Assembly: GCA_030549495.1 (NCBI GenBank)
Contig: JAUIRK010000278.1
Span: 372,001-436,000, forward strand
DNA from: Nectonema munidae
Lineage: Eukaryota; Nematomorpha; Nectonematoida; Nectonematidae
Direction of reading: 5' to 3'
Length of the DNA stretch: 64,000 nucleotides
Part shown: positions 1-11,700 of the stretch, in pieces
How positions within the stretch are numbered: the stretch's first letter is position 1
Layout: the number at the start of each line of letters is the position of its first letter
Position numbers and translations under genes: made by a program
The notes under the pieces: model-generated
The model's input: only the letters and a program-made list of their open reading frames with translations
What the model was told of the DNA's origin: nothing
The model's database searches: none

Positions 1-1013
1 ATGTGGTGATTAAATGAGTACACAATGCTTTATTTGAAACAAAATATTAAAATTCCTAATTGCCACTTTTTTGATTAACTCTGCATTTTTCATAATATAC
101 AAAACTTTTTCCTCATTTTCAGTCTTCAGTTTGTTGCGATTTTGTGTAGAAATTCGAGTTTGCCAAACCAAAAAGTCTTTCTGATGTTATGCCACTCTAG
201 TACTCGCTTAAATATTTTACCGCCAAGCTTTTAAGGGTCTGAAATTTGTTGCTCTTCTTTTCACACACTACACGGTTTCTGCAAAACAGCATTCTAACTC
301 TTTTTATTTTCATGATTGAAACGTTCTTGTGCAGAATTTGTGCTTTTTTCCTTTGGATAAATGAATTCTTCAAAACATTGCCAAATATTTGAATCAATAT
401 TTTTCCTTTTTTTAACCGAATTTAATTTTGCCTTGGATTTTATTGGTGATGCCACAAAAAAACCTTTGCGGAACTATTTGCCAACAAACACTTTATACTG
501 TAATTTCATAATGTAATTCTTTTTAAGTTGCATCACAACCACAATTTGTAACAAAGACTTACATTAAGGAAACAGTTTTTATCTTTTTTTAACAAATTTT
601 AATTTCTAAACACCCCAAATTTTGATAAGGGAAATTAGTCTTGCAGCAAAAAGATGCAGATCATAACGGTTAAAGCTGAGGATTGATATACACCACCTCC
701 GAACCAAATGTAGCTATCAAGATAATTGTAATCGGCCCTTTTAATGATTTCCCTCATTTTATTGAAAAATGACGAGATTTGATGTCAACTCAAAAAAAGC
801 TGAAAGTAGAAATAATAGCATTGCATGTGGTATTGCCTTTAAAAAAGTTCCTAATAGTAGATATAAAATACTTTTATTAATATCTTATGAATAAACTCGC
901 GTAATTCCAATACCAAAATATCCTCCCAATTTCCAAATTTGAGGAACAAAAAGCAGGCTGTAAAAAGCAATTTCAGTTTGGCTTTCTTGCCGAATTTTGT
1001 TGAGTCGGAGATT

Positions 1014-1170
1014 TTAAAGGTAAAGGTACCATGTGGTGTTTTCATCGAGAAGGCACAATTGCGCCGCTTGTATCGAACTATGAAGAAGTGGGCTGGATGC
1101 GGGATCGAACCCAAGACCTTGAGTTATCGAAACCCAGTACCTAACCAACCTTACTCAAGCCCTCGACTGT
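1014..1170 (-). repeat. tRNA-derived SINE, family 1
   Basis: Read on the minus strand this begins with a tRNA-like head: an A-box-like TGGTTAGGTAC, then a B box GGTTCGATCCC about 35 nt later. A conserved body follows (ATAGTTCGATACAAGCGGCGC, then GATGAAAACACC). The same head and body recur at 37168-37290 (+), 49906-50041 (-), 49455-49535 (-, truncated) and, decayed, near 23395-23500, 26630-26675, 39892-39950 and 47790-47900. Recurrence in both orientations plus pol III boxes supports a SINE. Confidence 0.75.
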
Positions 1171-1515
1171 ATCTACTAGAGATTTTAAAGGGATGGGAGT
1201 CAAAGTCAGAATCGCAAGTGAAGAGTTGGCGTTAAATCCATTACGTTTTTTAATATTTGGAGTCGCAGTTGCCGCATATTTTCCTTTAGAGTCCGCAACC
1301 CTGCTTGTGAAATAATGTCTGTGTAATTAAATTTTAAAATTTATTGTTAAAAAAAATATTTCGACTTTATGAGTCTTCTTCAACTCTCAAGACAATCAGA
1401 AAGAGAAGCTTGACTCAAGTTGAAAAATACTTTTTTAATGGAAATATTTTTTAAAAGCCATTGCATCCCAGAAAAAGGGTGAGAGGATAAGTAATTCGAT
1501 ATAAAAGTACCATAA

Positions 1516-1614
1516 CCTTTTGAGGACCAGTGTGACACCGGGTCTGCTTTAAGTATATAAAATTGCATTGAAAAAATGCAAACGATTAGTCCTAAAAATT
1601 CTGGTCCTCAAAGG
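1516..1614. mobile_element. ~99-bp MITE with CCTTT(T)GAGGACCAG terminal inverted repeats
   Basis: The left end reads CCTTTTGAGGACCAG and the right end CTGGTCCTCAAAGG, which is its inverse with one base fewer. Related internal sequence (GACCAGTGTGACAC, then a TATATAAAAT-type core and AAAGCAnnCGATTAGTCCT) recurs around 38683-38790 and 61045-61145. This looks like a very short non-autonomous DNA element; the superfamily is not determined. Confidence 0.55.
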
Positions 1615-2144
1615 CCTAAAATCAAAAAATTGTGTGCGTCAGTTAAAACTGACAATAGGGTGAAATGGGTAATGATTTGTAATACTTTCTTACCATATTC
1701 CTCGCTCATATAAAATTTATTAATTTGTTATATATAAATTAAAATTGCCAAAAAATATTTAGAGTCAAAAAATACAAATTAAAGAATATCATTCAGCAAC
1801 TTGTATGTTGCACTCACCTGGCCTAAGGAATATATAGGATCTGGTCTATTTCTCATATTTATTCGAAATCTCTTATTACTTTTTCCTCTTCCTCATAACT
1901 TGTGATATTAAATCAACTGATGGCTGTTTAATATGGAGATAAACTTTCTCCTATCTTTGCCCTTAATGTCTTCTTTGCCCATAGCTTCTTACCTTAATCA
2001 GTACACACGAGAATATCCATGATCAGTAATCAGTATATCTACAAATCTGAATCACATTGAAATCTAAGCTCGACACCATGTTCTTAGATTACATGAGGGA
2101 AGAACATATTCTGTCTCTTTTATAGGTAGCTTGAAGGAATAGAG

Positions 2145-2308
2145 CAGGGGTTCTTACTTTAAAAGTTATTTTTACACATACAAATTGGCTGGCTATTTTT
2201 ACTCATTTCAAGTTTTTTTTACAAAAATGAAAAACTGTTCGTGGACCCCCTGAGACGCAGCCATGGACCCCTAGGGGTTCGTAGTAGACCCCAGGTTGAG
2301 AACCACTG
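2145..2308. mobile_element. 164-bp hAT-type MITE with near-perfect 8-bp TSD
   Basis: The left end is CAGGGGTTCTTACTT and the right end is the inverse of CAGTGGTTCTCAACC, a typical hAT terminus. It is flanked by GAATAGAG on the left and CAATAGAG on the right, an 8-bp target duplication with one mismatch. No coding capacity. Confidence 0.7.
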
Positions 2309-2552
2309 CAATAGAGAAAAACAAGATAGAACATCGGAGTCACGTCCTCATTGCTCTATAGCTAGTTACGCCTATTGCTTCTTGCTGAAAGGCACAGTGC
2401 CTTTACTTTCTATGATTTGTACGCACATTCGTGTAGATCTGTCTCATATATGTTTGTGTGTGTATATTTTAAGGGGAGAGACAAATTAATCAAATAACCA
2501 GTGATAACATAACTTCCGTGAAAACCTTTTCCAAAAGAGAAAACGAAGATTC

Positions 2553-2745
2553 ATGATTTCCAAAGGAAGCGCGAAGTCCCTTGACTTTGAACTGTTTAAC
2601 GAAATTTCGCCTGCCTTCGTTTATAACAAGCACTCGCATTTGTCCATCCAGCAACAAATTGGCCATTTATCGATCACCTCTTGCAAGGAGAAGATCGTAT
2701 TCGCTTTGCAAAACTTTCAAACCCTCATCGTTTATGGAGAAACAG
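2553..2745 (+). CDS. DHX35: Helicase exon 1 (N-terminus to GETG)
   Basis: Codes residues 1-64. It contains the DHX35-type pre-helicase motif VYNKHSHLSIQQQ and NFQTLIVYGETG. The donor is GTTATT at 2746, splitting the glycine codon of Walker A after its first base. Confidence 0.85.
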
Positions 2746-5700
2746 GTTATTTGGAGTTATTTTGCTTTATTTTCGTATCGCGTTTTCATGCTGGCAGCTC
2801 ACTTGATTTTTAAGATTAAAGTAATTTGTAATAACAATTTATAAAGCACATATGCATCAACAATCACAATCACAATTACATCAACATTTTGTGTTTTACA
2901 ATGAAATTTCATGTTTATCAGGTTCGATTGCAATTGTTAAGAGTTTATTCTCTTTTCTAACAATGGACTCGTTTCCTGCGTATAAATGTAGGCCTTATTT
3001 GCCTCCACATAAAAAGACGGGCTTATAACACGAATTTTGAGGTCTTGATGTAATTTTAATTTAAGCTATATTCTGCTCGTTAAAGGAGTCTTGGTTTCGG
3101 AATTTTTATTACGATCAAGTATATTTGTGCGATAGGACTTTTCAATCATGACATTCCAACCTAGGGTCAAATCAACCAAAGGACATTTCAACCAAAGAAT
3201 ATTTTAGCAATAAAAATTGAAAGCTGATAAAGAAAAGTGTATTTTAAATATTATTACAATTTTTTGGTTAAAAACCGGATTTTTTTAAGGTTATTTCTAT
3301 ACCGATGAACCTAAACCTTTTTCAGTAGACAGAAAGCTTTAAGCTCTGTTGATAAAATTGGTGGCCACAAAAGTGGTTCTCAGAAAATTTATGTTGGAAA
3401 ATTCGGTCTAAGAAAACTTGGCCTCAATTAAACTTTTTGAGGAAAATTTAAGAAAAGAGTCAATTAGTTAGTTGAAAATTTAGTTTGTTCACGGGTCCCT
3501 TCTGATCGATATCGACCCCGTGGTTCCTATACGAATTGTTTAGGGGTCGATTAAAACATAGGGAATGCCATGGAGAATCAATCGAACTTTCTAGGCTCTA
3601 AGATAAAAATGGAGATATTCTTATTAAAATATGAATTACATCCATCATCAAATATTATTATTATTCTGAAAAAATAATGACAAATGTTGAAAAATATAAT
3701 GTATACTAAAAGAATTCATCTATGATCAAATATATATTAAATTGGCCATCATCTGAAATGTCGAAAATATTTCAATGTTTTTATTGATCTTCTCCCAGGG
3801 CCAACAAGGGGGCAAAAATCTATGAAGGGGTCGATGGGTTAAAATGTTTGGAGACCCCAAAGTTAGTTCGTTGATCAGTTGGCTGATTCAAATTGTCCAG
3901 TTTCCGCGAGCTATCAAAATCAGGTGAGAGACATTATCGGGGTTTTAGAAAATATATTTTAAAAATGACAGTATCCATTGTTATGGGTAAACCTTTTCGC
4001 TGTCCAGTCCTTATTTTCTGTTGTCGGGTCCGATCTGGTGCGTAGATATTATAGTTCGGTTCAAACTATAAACGGTCTAATCAGTCCTGGTCAGAATATT
4101 TTGAGGACCAGACTTTGAACAGATCTAGTTGTGGCTTGGATCATTTTGACAGATTTTAAGTTGAGGAATTGTATGTTTTTGTTAAATTGAATAATTCACT
4201 TTTACATAATTGTGTATTTCCAAAAGGTTGTGGCAAAAGCACCCAACTTCCTCAGTACCTCGTTGATTACGATTGGCGCCACGTTGAGGATAAAAGGGAA
4301 GAATTTGGAGAAGAGAGAATCAGAGTTTGCATATCTCAGCCCAGGCGCGCCTTTGCTCTCTCCCTTGCGAAAAGGATCGCAGATGAACGCGTGTCGAATG
4401 TAGCGAATCCTATCAACGTTTCTTACTCTTCTAAATTTGAAAATCTTTCCTACACTTCTTTCAAGTCCAATCATCACTCCCAAATCTCTGTCCTCACTGA
4501 AGATGTTCTCATAAGGAAAATGATGTTTGATCCATTGCTAAATGAATTTTCTGCTATCATTTTGGGTAGGTGTTTTTCATCACATCCTTAGTTTGCCATT
4601 TGTTCTGATACAATTCCCAATCACACCAGATTCTCTCATATATATATAATATAATGGGAAAACATTTATCCAAAAATAATAAATAAAATTAGAGAAGAGG
4701 ATAAAAAAACCTTTATTGAACAACAAAAACGCTTTCAAACTACTTTCATCAGTTGTTTGCGTAGTTAAAGGAAAATAAATTTTTAAAGAAGCTCAAGCCA
4801 TTTTGCAAATTGAATAAAAGAAGCGCGATTATAAAGTATAAAGTGCGATCACAACTTCCCGAGTAAGAAAACTGCGCAAGAAATATCATTTTTGAATTAG
4901 ACAAAAACTATATCATTTAAGTTTTACAAATTGCGTTGAATGCATGAATAATTCCAATCATTTTTTATCACTTTGATGAAATATTAAACATTCATACCAG
5001 GGGCGCACATCCTCAAAATTATTGGGGGGGGGGGCGAAATTTTTTTGTTGCAATTTTCAAAATTAGTGGTCTGGAAATACCACAGGAGACCAAATATTCA
5101 AGCAATCCTTTAAAATAGAGTGTATTCAGCGCATGCCTAAATCCTAAATTTATAAGACTACTTTATTTTTTTTACAAAATTAGTGAATTTAAATACTATA
5201 CTTCCAGCGAAAATATTTTAATTAAATTTGCATATCGAATATCGTGCGCAGAAAAAACTCCCCCAATTAAAAAGTAGGAAAAAACGCCACCAGTAAAAAT
5301 GCCCCAATTTAAAATTAGGAAAAAATGCCCCAACACAAAAAAATTCAAAAAATTATTAATTAAAATTTTTAAAAAAGATATGTCAAATAAAGATTTTTTG
5401 TAAAAAAAACAAAAGGTTAACTTTTCATCTAAAATATTTAAAATTTAATTAAAGTAAACTAAAAAACTCAGCATACGACAATTTTTTAAATACAAAAATT
5501 TTTTTTATAAAACGGCAAATATTTTTGGACTTTGTGTGTATCAGAACACTTTCTAAATATAATTTGTATTTTAACTGATTTTAAGAACACATTCCCACAA
5601 ATCTGCACCTTTGCTATTGTTTTCAGGAACTTTATAAAGAAAAAAACCCTATTGATTAAGAAATTTTAGAAATTTAGCCTTTCAAAACGGTACCAAATAA

Positions 5701-8700
5701 AAATATTTATATAATTAAAAAAATCCTGAAAATCAAAAATTAGGGGGCATTTTTTCCTACTTTTTAATTGGGGGCATTTATTTTGGGGGCATTTTTTCCG
5801 GGGCATTTTTACTTACAACCATCAAATATACACTAGTTTAAAAAATCCAAAATTGTAATGTGCCTGGTAGGCTTTTCATTTGAAAAATGAAGTAGTCTAC
5901 CAGGCACATTACAGGAATTGATGAAAGAATATTTGATTCATAGAGAAAACAAATAACTGAAGGTTGTTTAGTTTTATATGAGTGAATGTAGTCTAAAGGC
6001 AAAGAGTCTACTAGACAGTAGACACCCTGCGATGTTTATATGAAAAAATGTGATTGATTCAGGGGCAAGGGTATACAATGAAGTTATAATTGTTCAAACA
6101 AAAAAATTAAGATCGCATTATTTGATTTTAATCAGCATCATTCAAAAATAGTTTAAAAGCTAAATTGATACAAGCTACAAAAAGTAAAATAACTTTTAAC
6201 ATTTTGTAATGATTTGCCTTTTATAATAACTTTTAAGGAAAAAAGTCTATCAGAAAAAGTTATAGAGCTTCAACAAAAACAAAAAATTTTAGAACATAAC
6301 TTAAGTTTTTGAAAACTAATTTGAGGCATCCCCTACAGCATAATCTATGGGTGGCATGGCAGGTTGGTTGAGATGATGGACATAGCACGAAAACCTCTAG
6401 ATTCGATTCCTCATCGATACGAATTTGTTCATAGTTTGACATAAGCGGTACATCAGTGCCATCAATGAAAATACATCCGATGCACCTAACCTTTTACTCA
6501 AAATTGAAAAATTTGCTACATAATTAACATAAGAGAGAAAGGTAACAAAATAAACTAATAAAGCAAATTTCACTATTAAATGGAACCGTCTGTTCTCAAA
6601 ATAATTTCAAAAAAATAGGAGGCATAAAGAATTAGAGTTTATTTGATATCTTCAAGTTTTTATAAGCAGCAAAAGCCAACGTTTAAGTAGCTAACACATA
6701 TAATTAAAAAATTATTAAACTAATGATCGAAAGACATTTCGCCCCATAGACAATTTGCCCCCTGACAAATTGTCTCATAGGCTATTAGTTTCATCCATCT
6801 TTGATTATTATATGTGTAAAATTATTAAAAATTATATTCTTGTTTTTTTATCTCTATTAAATTATTTCAAATTATTCATTTTATCTCTTAATTTTTTAGA
6901 ATTGTCCATGAGACAAAATGTATTATGAAAATAACGGGGCGAATTGTCCATGAAACAAAATGTCTTATGAAAATAATGGGGTGAATTGTCCATGGGACGA
7001 ACTGTCTTATGAAAATAATGGGGTGAATTGTCCAAGGGACGAACTGTTTTATGAAAATAATGGAACGAAATGTCCGAGGACCAAACTAACATAAATCAAA
7101 GTATACGAGAAAAGAAAATTATGGCGTTTTTTTTGAATATTAAAGTTTCCAAATGTTACAAAATGTAGCAAACGTTGTGATAAAGATTGTAACTTTTGTT
7201 GAAAAAAAATTCTTAGCGCGAGTCTAACAATATTCATTGATATAAAATCGTAACGATTGAAAACTATTTTAATTTAACTCTAAATGCAAATTAGACAGAA
7301 GCAGTGGTGTAGCCAAAAAAAAAGTTGATAGAAGGGGCACAATTTTAAAAACAAAAAACTTGCGCAACATTATTTATACTTTCTTGACCCTTTCATTGGA
7401 GAAATTTTCAAAAACTGATATCGCATAAGATGCATGGGGGCAACATGCGGTACATAGGAGTGTGGGCACGGCCCCTCATGCCCCAGACTAGCTACGTCAC
7501 TGGAGAGAAGAGAGCTGAATGAGATAGAACAGCTTAAAAAGAGAAGAGAGCTTGAGTGAATGATTGAGTTTTAGCAGAGAAAGCGGAGGAGAAAAACAGA
7601 GGAGACAGAAAGATAAATAGAATCACTATGACAGAAGATGAGAAAATCTAGTGGATCATCAACATGTGTTTGCTCAAAAATACTATAAAGAGGAAACAGT
7701 GTCTCCTCTTTATAGTAAAGAGGAGACACTGTTACTTTACACATTGCTTACTTATTGTGTGCATATTGAAGCAATGGATTATTATTATATAGCTCTCACA
7801 CGCATCGCCTGTAAAATATGTTCAATAGGAATTTCAGAGCAACTTGGCATGATGTTTGATTGATTCGAAAGTTTGCATACATGCTTTATAAACAAGCAGC
7901 AACTCTTACTTATAGAAAATTGTTGGGGGGGGGGGGCGGTCGCCCTCCGAATCTGCGCCCCTGATTCATACTTTTGTTCATTTTTTACTTATATATCCGT
8001 TTCCTTTCCTTAAGTTGGACCTACATCCGAAAAAAATTAATTGATTTTTACTAATTTTAAATTTTTGTAAAAAAAACTTTCTATGAAATAAATGTATACA
8101 AATATTTAGTACATAAGTTTCATCTATAGAAAGATATATAGATTATACAATCATAAATTTGTTCTTTTATTCTGTGATGCCTTCTTTTCTTCTGTTTTTT
8201 GATTCATCGCTGATGAATCAAATTTGTTTTTTTTACCAAAAACACCATAGCTCCTAGAGATATGAGAAGGTTTTTTTTATTTTTTTTACAAATTGGATCA
8301 AAGGAACCATTTGGTAATTCTAAGTATATAAAATATACTCTATTTATATGGCTATTAAGTAGCCAAAGAAGTTTTCTTTTCTTCTGATCTAAATATTTTC
8401 AAATGACCGGGTATATTTTTAATAACCCTGTCAAGGAGTTCTACTCGAAGACAGTATAACTGAAAATATTTTCCCTTAGTTCCTGGGTTACGCAGTCCGG
8501 AGTGGGAGATTTAAAATCTCAAACTCGGTATATAATAAAAGATAGTATTTCGAGTCGGATTTTTTAGGTATTAAAATCATTTTTAAAAATGAAAAAATAG
8601 CTTAATTTTTGTAAGTATATGGACTGACCCTTTTTTCATCGAATTTGGAAGCATGCATAAATAATTATTATAATTTAATTATAATTAGCCTTTATGCATA

Positions 8701-11700
8701 AAAAGTGTTTCAACGGCACTCTCTTTTTCTCCATACTTTCATTGAAATTTTAAGTTATTTTGACCACATGTATAGATTAGTATATACCGTCATTTTCCAA
8801 TTCATTATCAAGACTTTTAAAAGGATGCTACTCAAGGAGTGATTCCACAGTGATCAGGAGACCGACTGGCTAATAACTCCTTGCTTTTGTCTATACTAGC
8901 GTTATTGGCAACTTCAAGAGTCAATCAGTTGTTTCTTGTTCTTACAAGTTCTTACCAGGATTTCGTAACGGCAGAATCGTCGTTTGAGTGTACTTACTAT
9001 CAGAGCCTTATTCTCTAAAAATTTAATGCAAACATATCTTGGGGTGGATCGCAGGCAGATTAGGAGGCGCTAAATGTTAAAAAAATATTAGTGTCAGGGT
9101 GCAGAAATTTCTCTATTCTATTTTTGCAAATCTCTTGAAATTTCTTTCATTGGTATTCTGTATAAGGGAATGGGATATGCTAGGAGTAGTGTAAATTGCC
9201 AAAATGATTATGATTTTATGTAAAATGATCTTTTCAAAAATTTAAGGAGGTCTAAAGTGAGTGGATGCATAAAACATTGTCAAAATGGCGCCAATTTTAC
9301 GAGTTTCTGGATCTACTACTCGTGAATGCATTTCTGAAGTTATCTTTCTATGCGGTAGATCGCCTAACCGTATTCAAGGTTTGGGAATACACCAAGACAA
9401 TAAGAGCGACACTCCTATAGCTACATCATATTTTATTTGTAAAAAATTAAAAATTAGGCCTTTTCAATGAATTTTAATATAACTTGAAGCAGGCCATTTT
9501 TATTTTATTGGACACTGGTGTGTTATTAAGCGTGAACGGGTTAATTAAAACCTTCATACTTATTATGCATAAATTAAAATAAGTAACATACTTATTATAA
9601 TTCATAATTATTTATGCAGTTTGGATTAGTTCTCTTAGATGCTGATTCTCAATATCATATCTTTGAAAATTCGATTCCCAACCGGCATTTTTTTTATTCC
9701 TTTAGAGAAATATGAAAAAAATTGTCTCTCTGAAAATGCATTTTTCAAAACGACATTATAATCATTGATAAAAAAATGGAGAATTTTTTAGAATTACTGA
9801 TCAAAGTTTGAATTGTGCTTTAATTTTACTGAAAATACAAAAGTTTAAATCAAAAATGAGATTATAAATTACAGCGCCATTTGAAAGCGTCTTCTCTAAA
9901 AAGTATAAGAGATGAAGTAATTTGGTATACAAACTCCTTAGAAAGCAGGCTAACTAACATCAATAAGTTGTCTGCGTCATTTAAAGATGAAGGAGCGTCA
10001 AATGGAAGATAAGTGAATCTTTTTTCATTCTTTTTTAGACGAAGTGCATGAACGCTCTGCTAATATTGATCTCTTGCTCAGTCTCATCAAGAAAGTTTTG
10101 AAGAAGAGGCGCGAATTGCGCTTGATCGTTTCTTCCTCCACCATCGATCCCGACCTCTTCCAAAACTACTTCAACATCAAGAGCTCAAGGCAGGAGCGTC
10201 ATGAGTGTTCGTCTATCGTTATGCGAGTAGAGGAGAGCATTTCGCCGAATTTCGTCAACAAAGTCTCAATCTATCACTCCAAGTCTCCTGTGTCTGATTA
10301 CATCTCTTCAGCTTTCAACACTGTCATTTACATCTTTTCTCTTAAAAAGCGACGAGGTGACAATTCCTTACTTTTCTTTTTATACCCTGGAGGACATGAA
10401 GGCGTTTTTAGTTTTCACAGTTATGGAAGCGGTGTTATCTATCTGCATCCTAAATTTGCTTCATACTTTAGTTACACTTTTATGCAATTATTAATCCTAA
10501 CTTATCTGTATACATTAACCTTTTCAGGCATTGGTTTTTCTTAAATTAATTCCCCTTTTCAATGAGTTTTTATATAAGGTAAGCAGACAATTTTTGTTTT
10601 TTTCTGCACATTGGAATTCCATATTTTTTACAAAATTTTTTTTTTAACTCTACTAACAATGCAGTTGGCCGAAGGGAATTGTGTAGTACACAATAACTCA
10701 TGAAGAGAAGAGAAGCCATTAAATCTTCAGAGGGGGGTGATGTTCCATTCGTTTTTTTCATGCGAGGCCTCCACGTGTATATTACGCATCCCTCTGTAAT
10801 CATGAGGATGTATGAGAGGATCAATTCTACATACGATAGGACTGTCAGGCGGCTCGGACTCTTTTGGGCTACAAGATACAACGGCTCGAGATCCTCCATT
10901 CTACTACTGAGATTCAGATCTGGAACATGAGTAATTAAATTAGTCACGATTTTTGGTCGCTTTATAATCAATTTCCCGCTGGAATCCAGCGCACCCGGAT
11001 CGGAACTGTAACAAAGGTCTTTCTTTAACGCATTATACTCTTCAGAGGATCTTTCGTATTCATAAGAGAGATTAATTGAGAAGAACAAATAAGTATTTAA
11101 AAAGTAATGAATAAAGTAAGTAAACACAATTTCTATTATCTACTGACGTCGATCCAAACTTGTTAGACGCTTGATGACAGAGATTGAGAGTTCTTCGTCT
11201 TTCCTTTCAGTAATGGATTGGTACTTCTTGAACAGCGCACTTACCACTCCAAATCTTTCTGTTCTTTGTTTGAATTCATCACTCAAATGATAATTTGCCG
11301 AGCGGGGCACATTGTCCAAGTAATCATCAAGTTTCTCCTTATTGATGCTTATACGGTCCATTGGATAGATATAGTCGGCATTTAACAACCCACTCTTCTT
11401 CCCATACATTATTCCTAAATAGAATAAGTCTGGGAACTTGTTTGATGTGAGCTTGAGGAGATCAAAAGGTGCCAGGATTCTAATGAAAGGGAAGTTATCC
11501 TTATACAGCTCTCTAAGAGCATTGTAAGTGTCCACGAACTTCTCCATCTGCTCCATAATGCTGGGATTCATCAGAGCAGGGCTCTTGGCGTAGCAATAGG
11601 TGTACGCTGCCCTGATGGAATGCATGCCCGAGAAATGGGCCACGTTGTGGAGTTGCACTTTGCATTCTTGGATTAAAGGATCTGGATCTTCAGTGCCAAT

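Larger units (their letters stand above)
1..2144. other. Intergenic region upstream of the helicase gene
   Basis: No gene is supported here. The stretch holds a minus-strand tRNA-derived SINE (1014-1170), GGAGTC-type simple repeat tissue around 1000-1020 and 1175-1310, and a short MITE (1516-1614), listed separately. The rest is AT-rich sequence with many stops in all frames. Open frames at 197-397, 851-1114 and 939-1235 lie in AT-rich or SINE sequence and show no protein-like composition. Confidence 0.6.
4998..7963. mobile_element. 2.97-kb hAT-like transposon, non-autonomous, with perfect 8-bp TSD
   Basis: Both ends read CAGGGGCGCA in inverted orientation (4998-5007 and 7954-7963), followed by G-rich tracts. 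The element is bounded on each side by ATTCATAC (4990-4997 and 7964-7971), an exact 8-bp target duplication as expected for hAT. No intact transposase is seen. Inside lie a MULE-like MITE (5247-5815), a SINE (6345-6480), a 42-bp tandem array, a smaller hAT MITE (7302-7502) and a strong palindrome. A second copy of the left end lies at 38108-38405. Confidence 0.8.
4566..10038 (+). other. Helicase intron 2
   Basis: 5473 bp, more than half of it a hAT-like insertion (4998-7963) with nested elements. Outside this, 8000-10038 is AT-rich. It holds a decayed GGAGTC/GAGTCGG-type repeat near 8490-8670 (like those near 22220 and 36230). A small frame at 9285-9470 has no recognisable product. Confidence 0.6.

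Noticed and set aside
6899-7080. CRISPR-like array
   Set aside because: Units are contiguous with no spacers, and the genome is eukaryotic; it is a minisatellite.
7651-7863. Small protein-coding gene on the plus strand
   Set aside because: Most of it is the double hairpin and AT-rich transposon interior; no protein-like pattern.
10357-10544. Continuation of the helicase exon 3 open frame
   Set aside because: Protein similarity stops at KKRRG and a GT donor at 10357 restores the family pattern when joined to 20547; the rest is intron.
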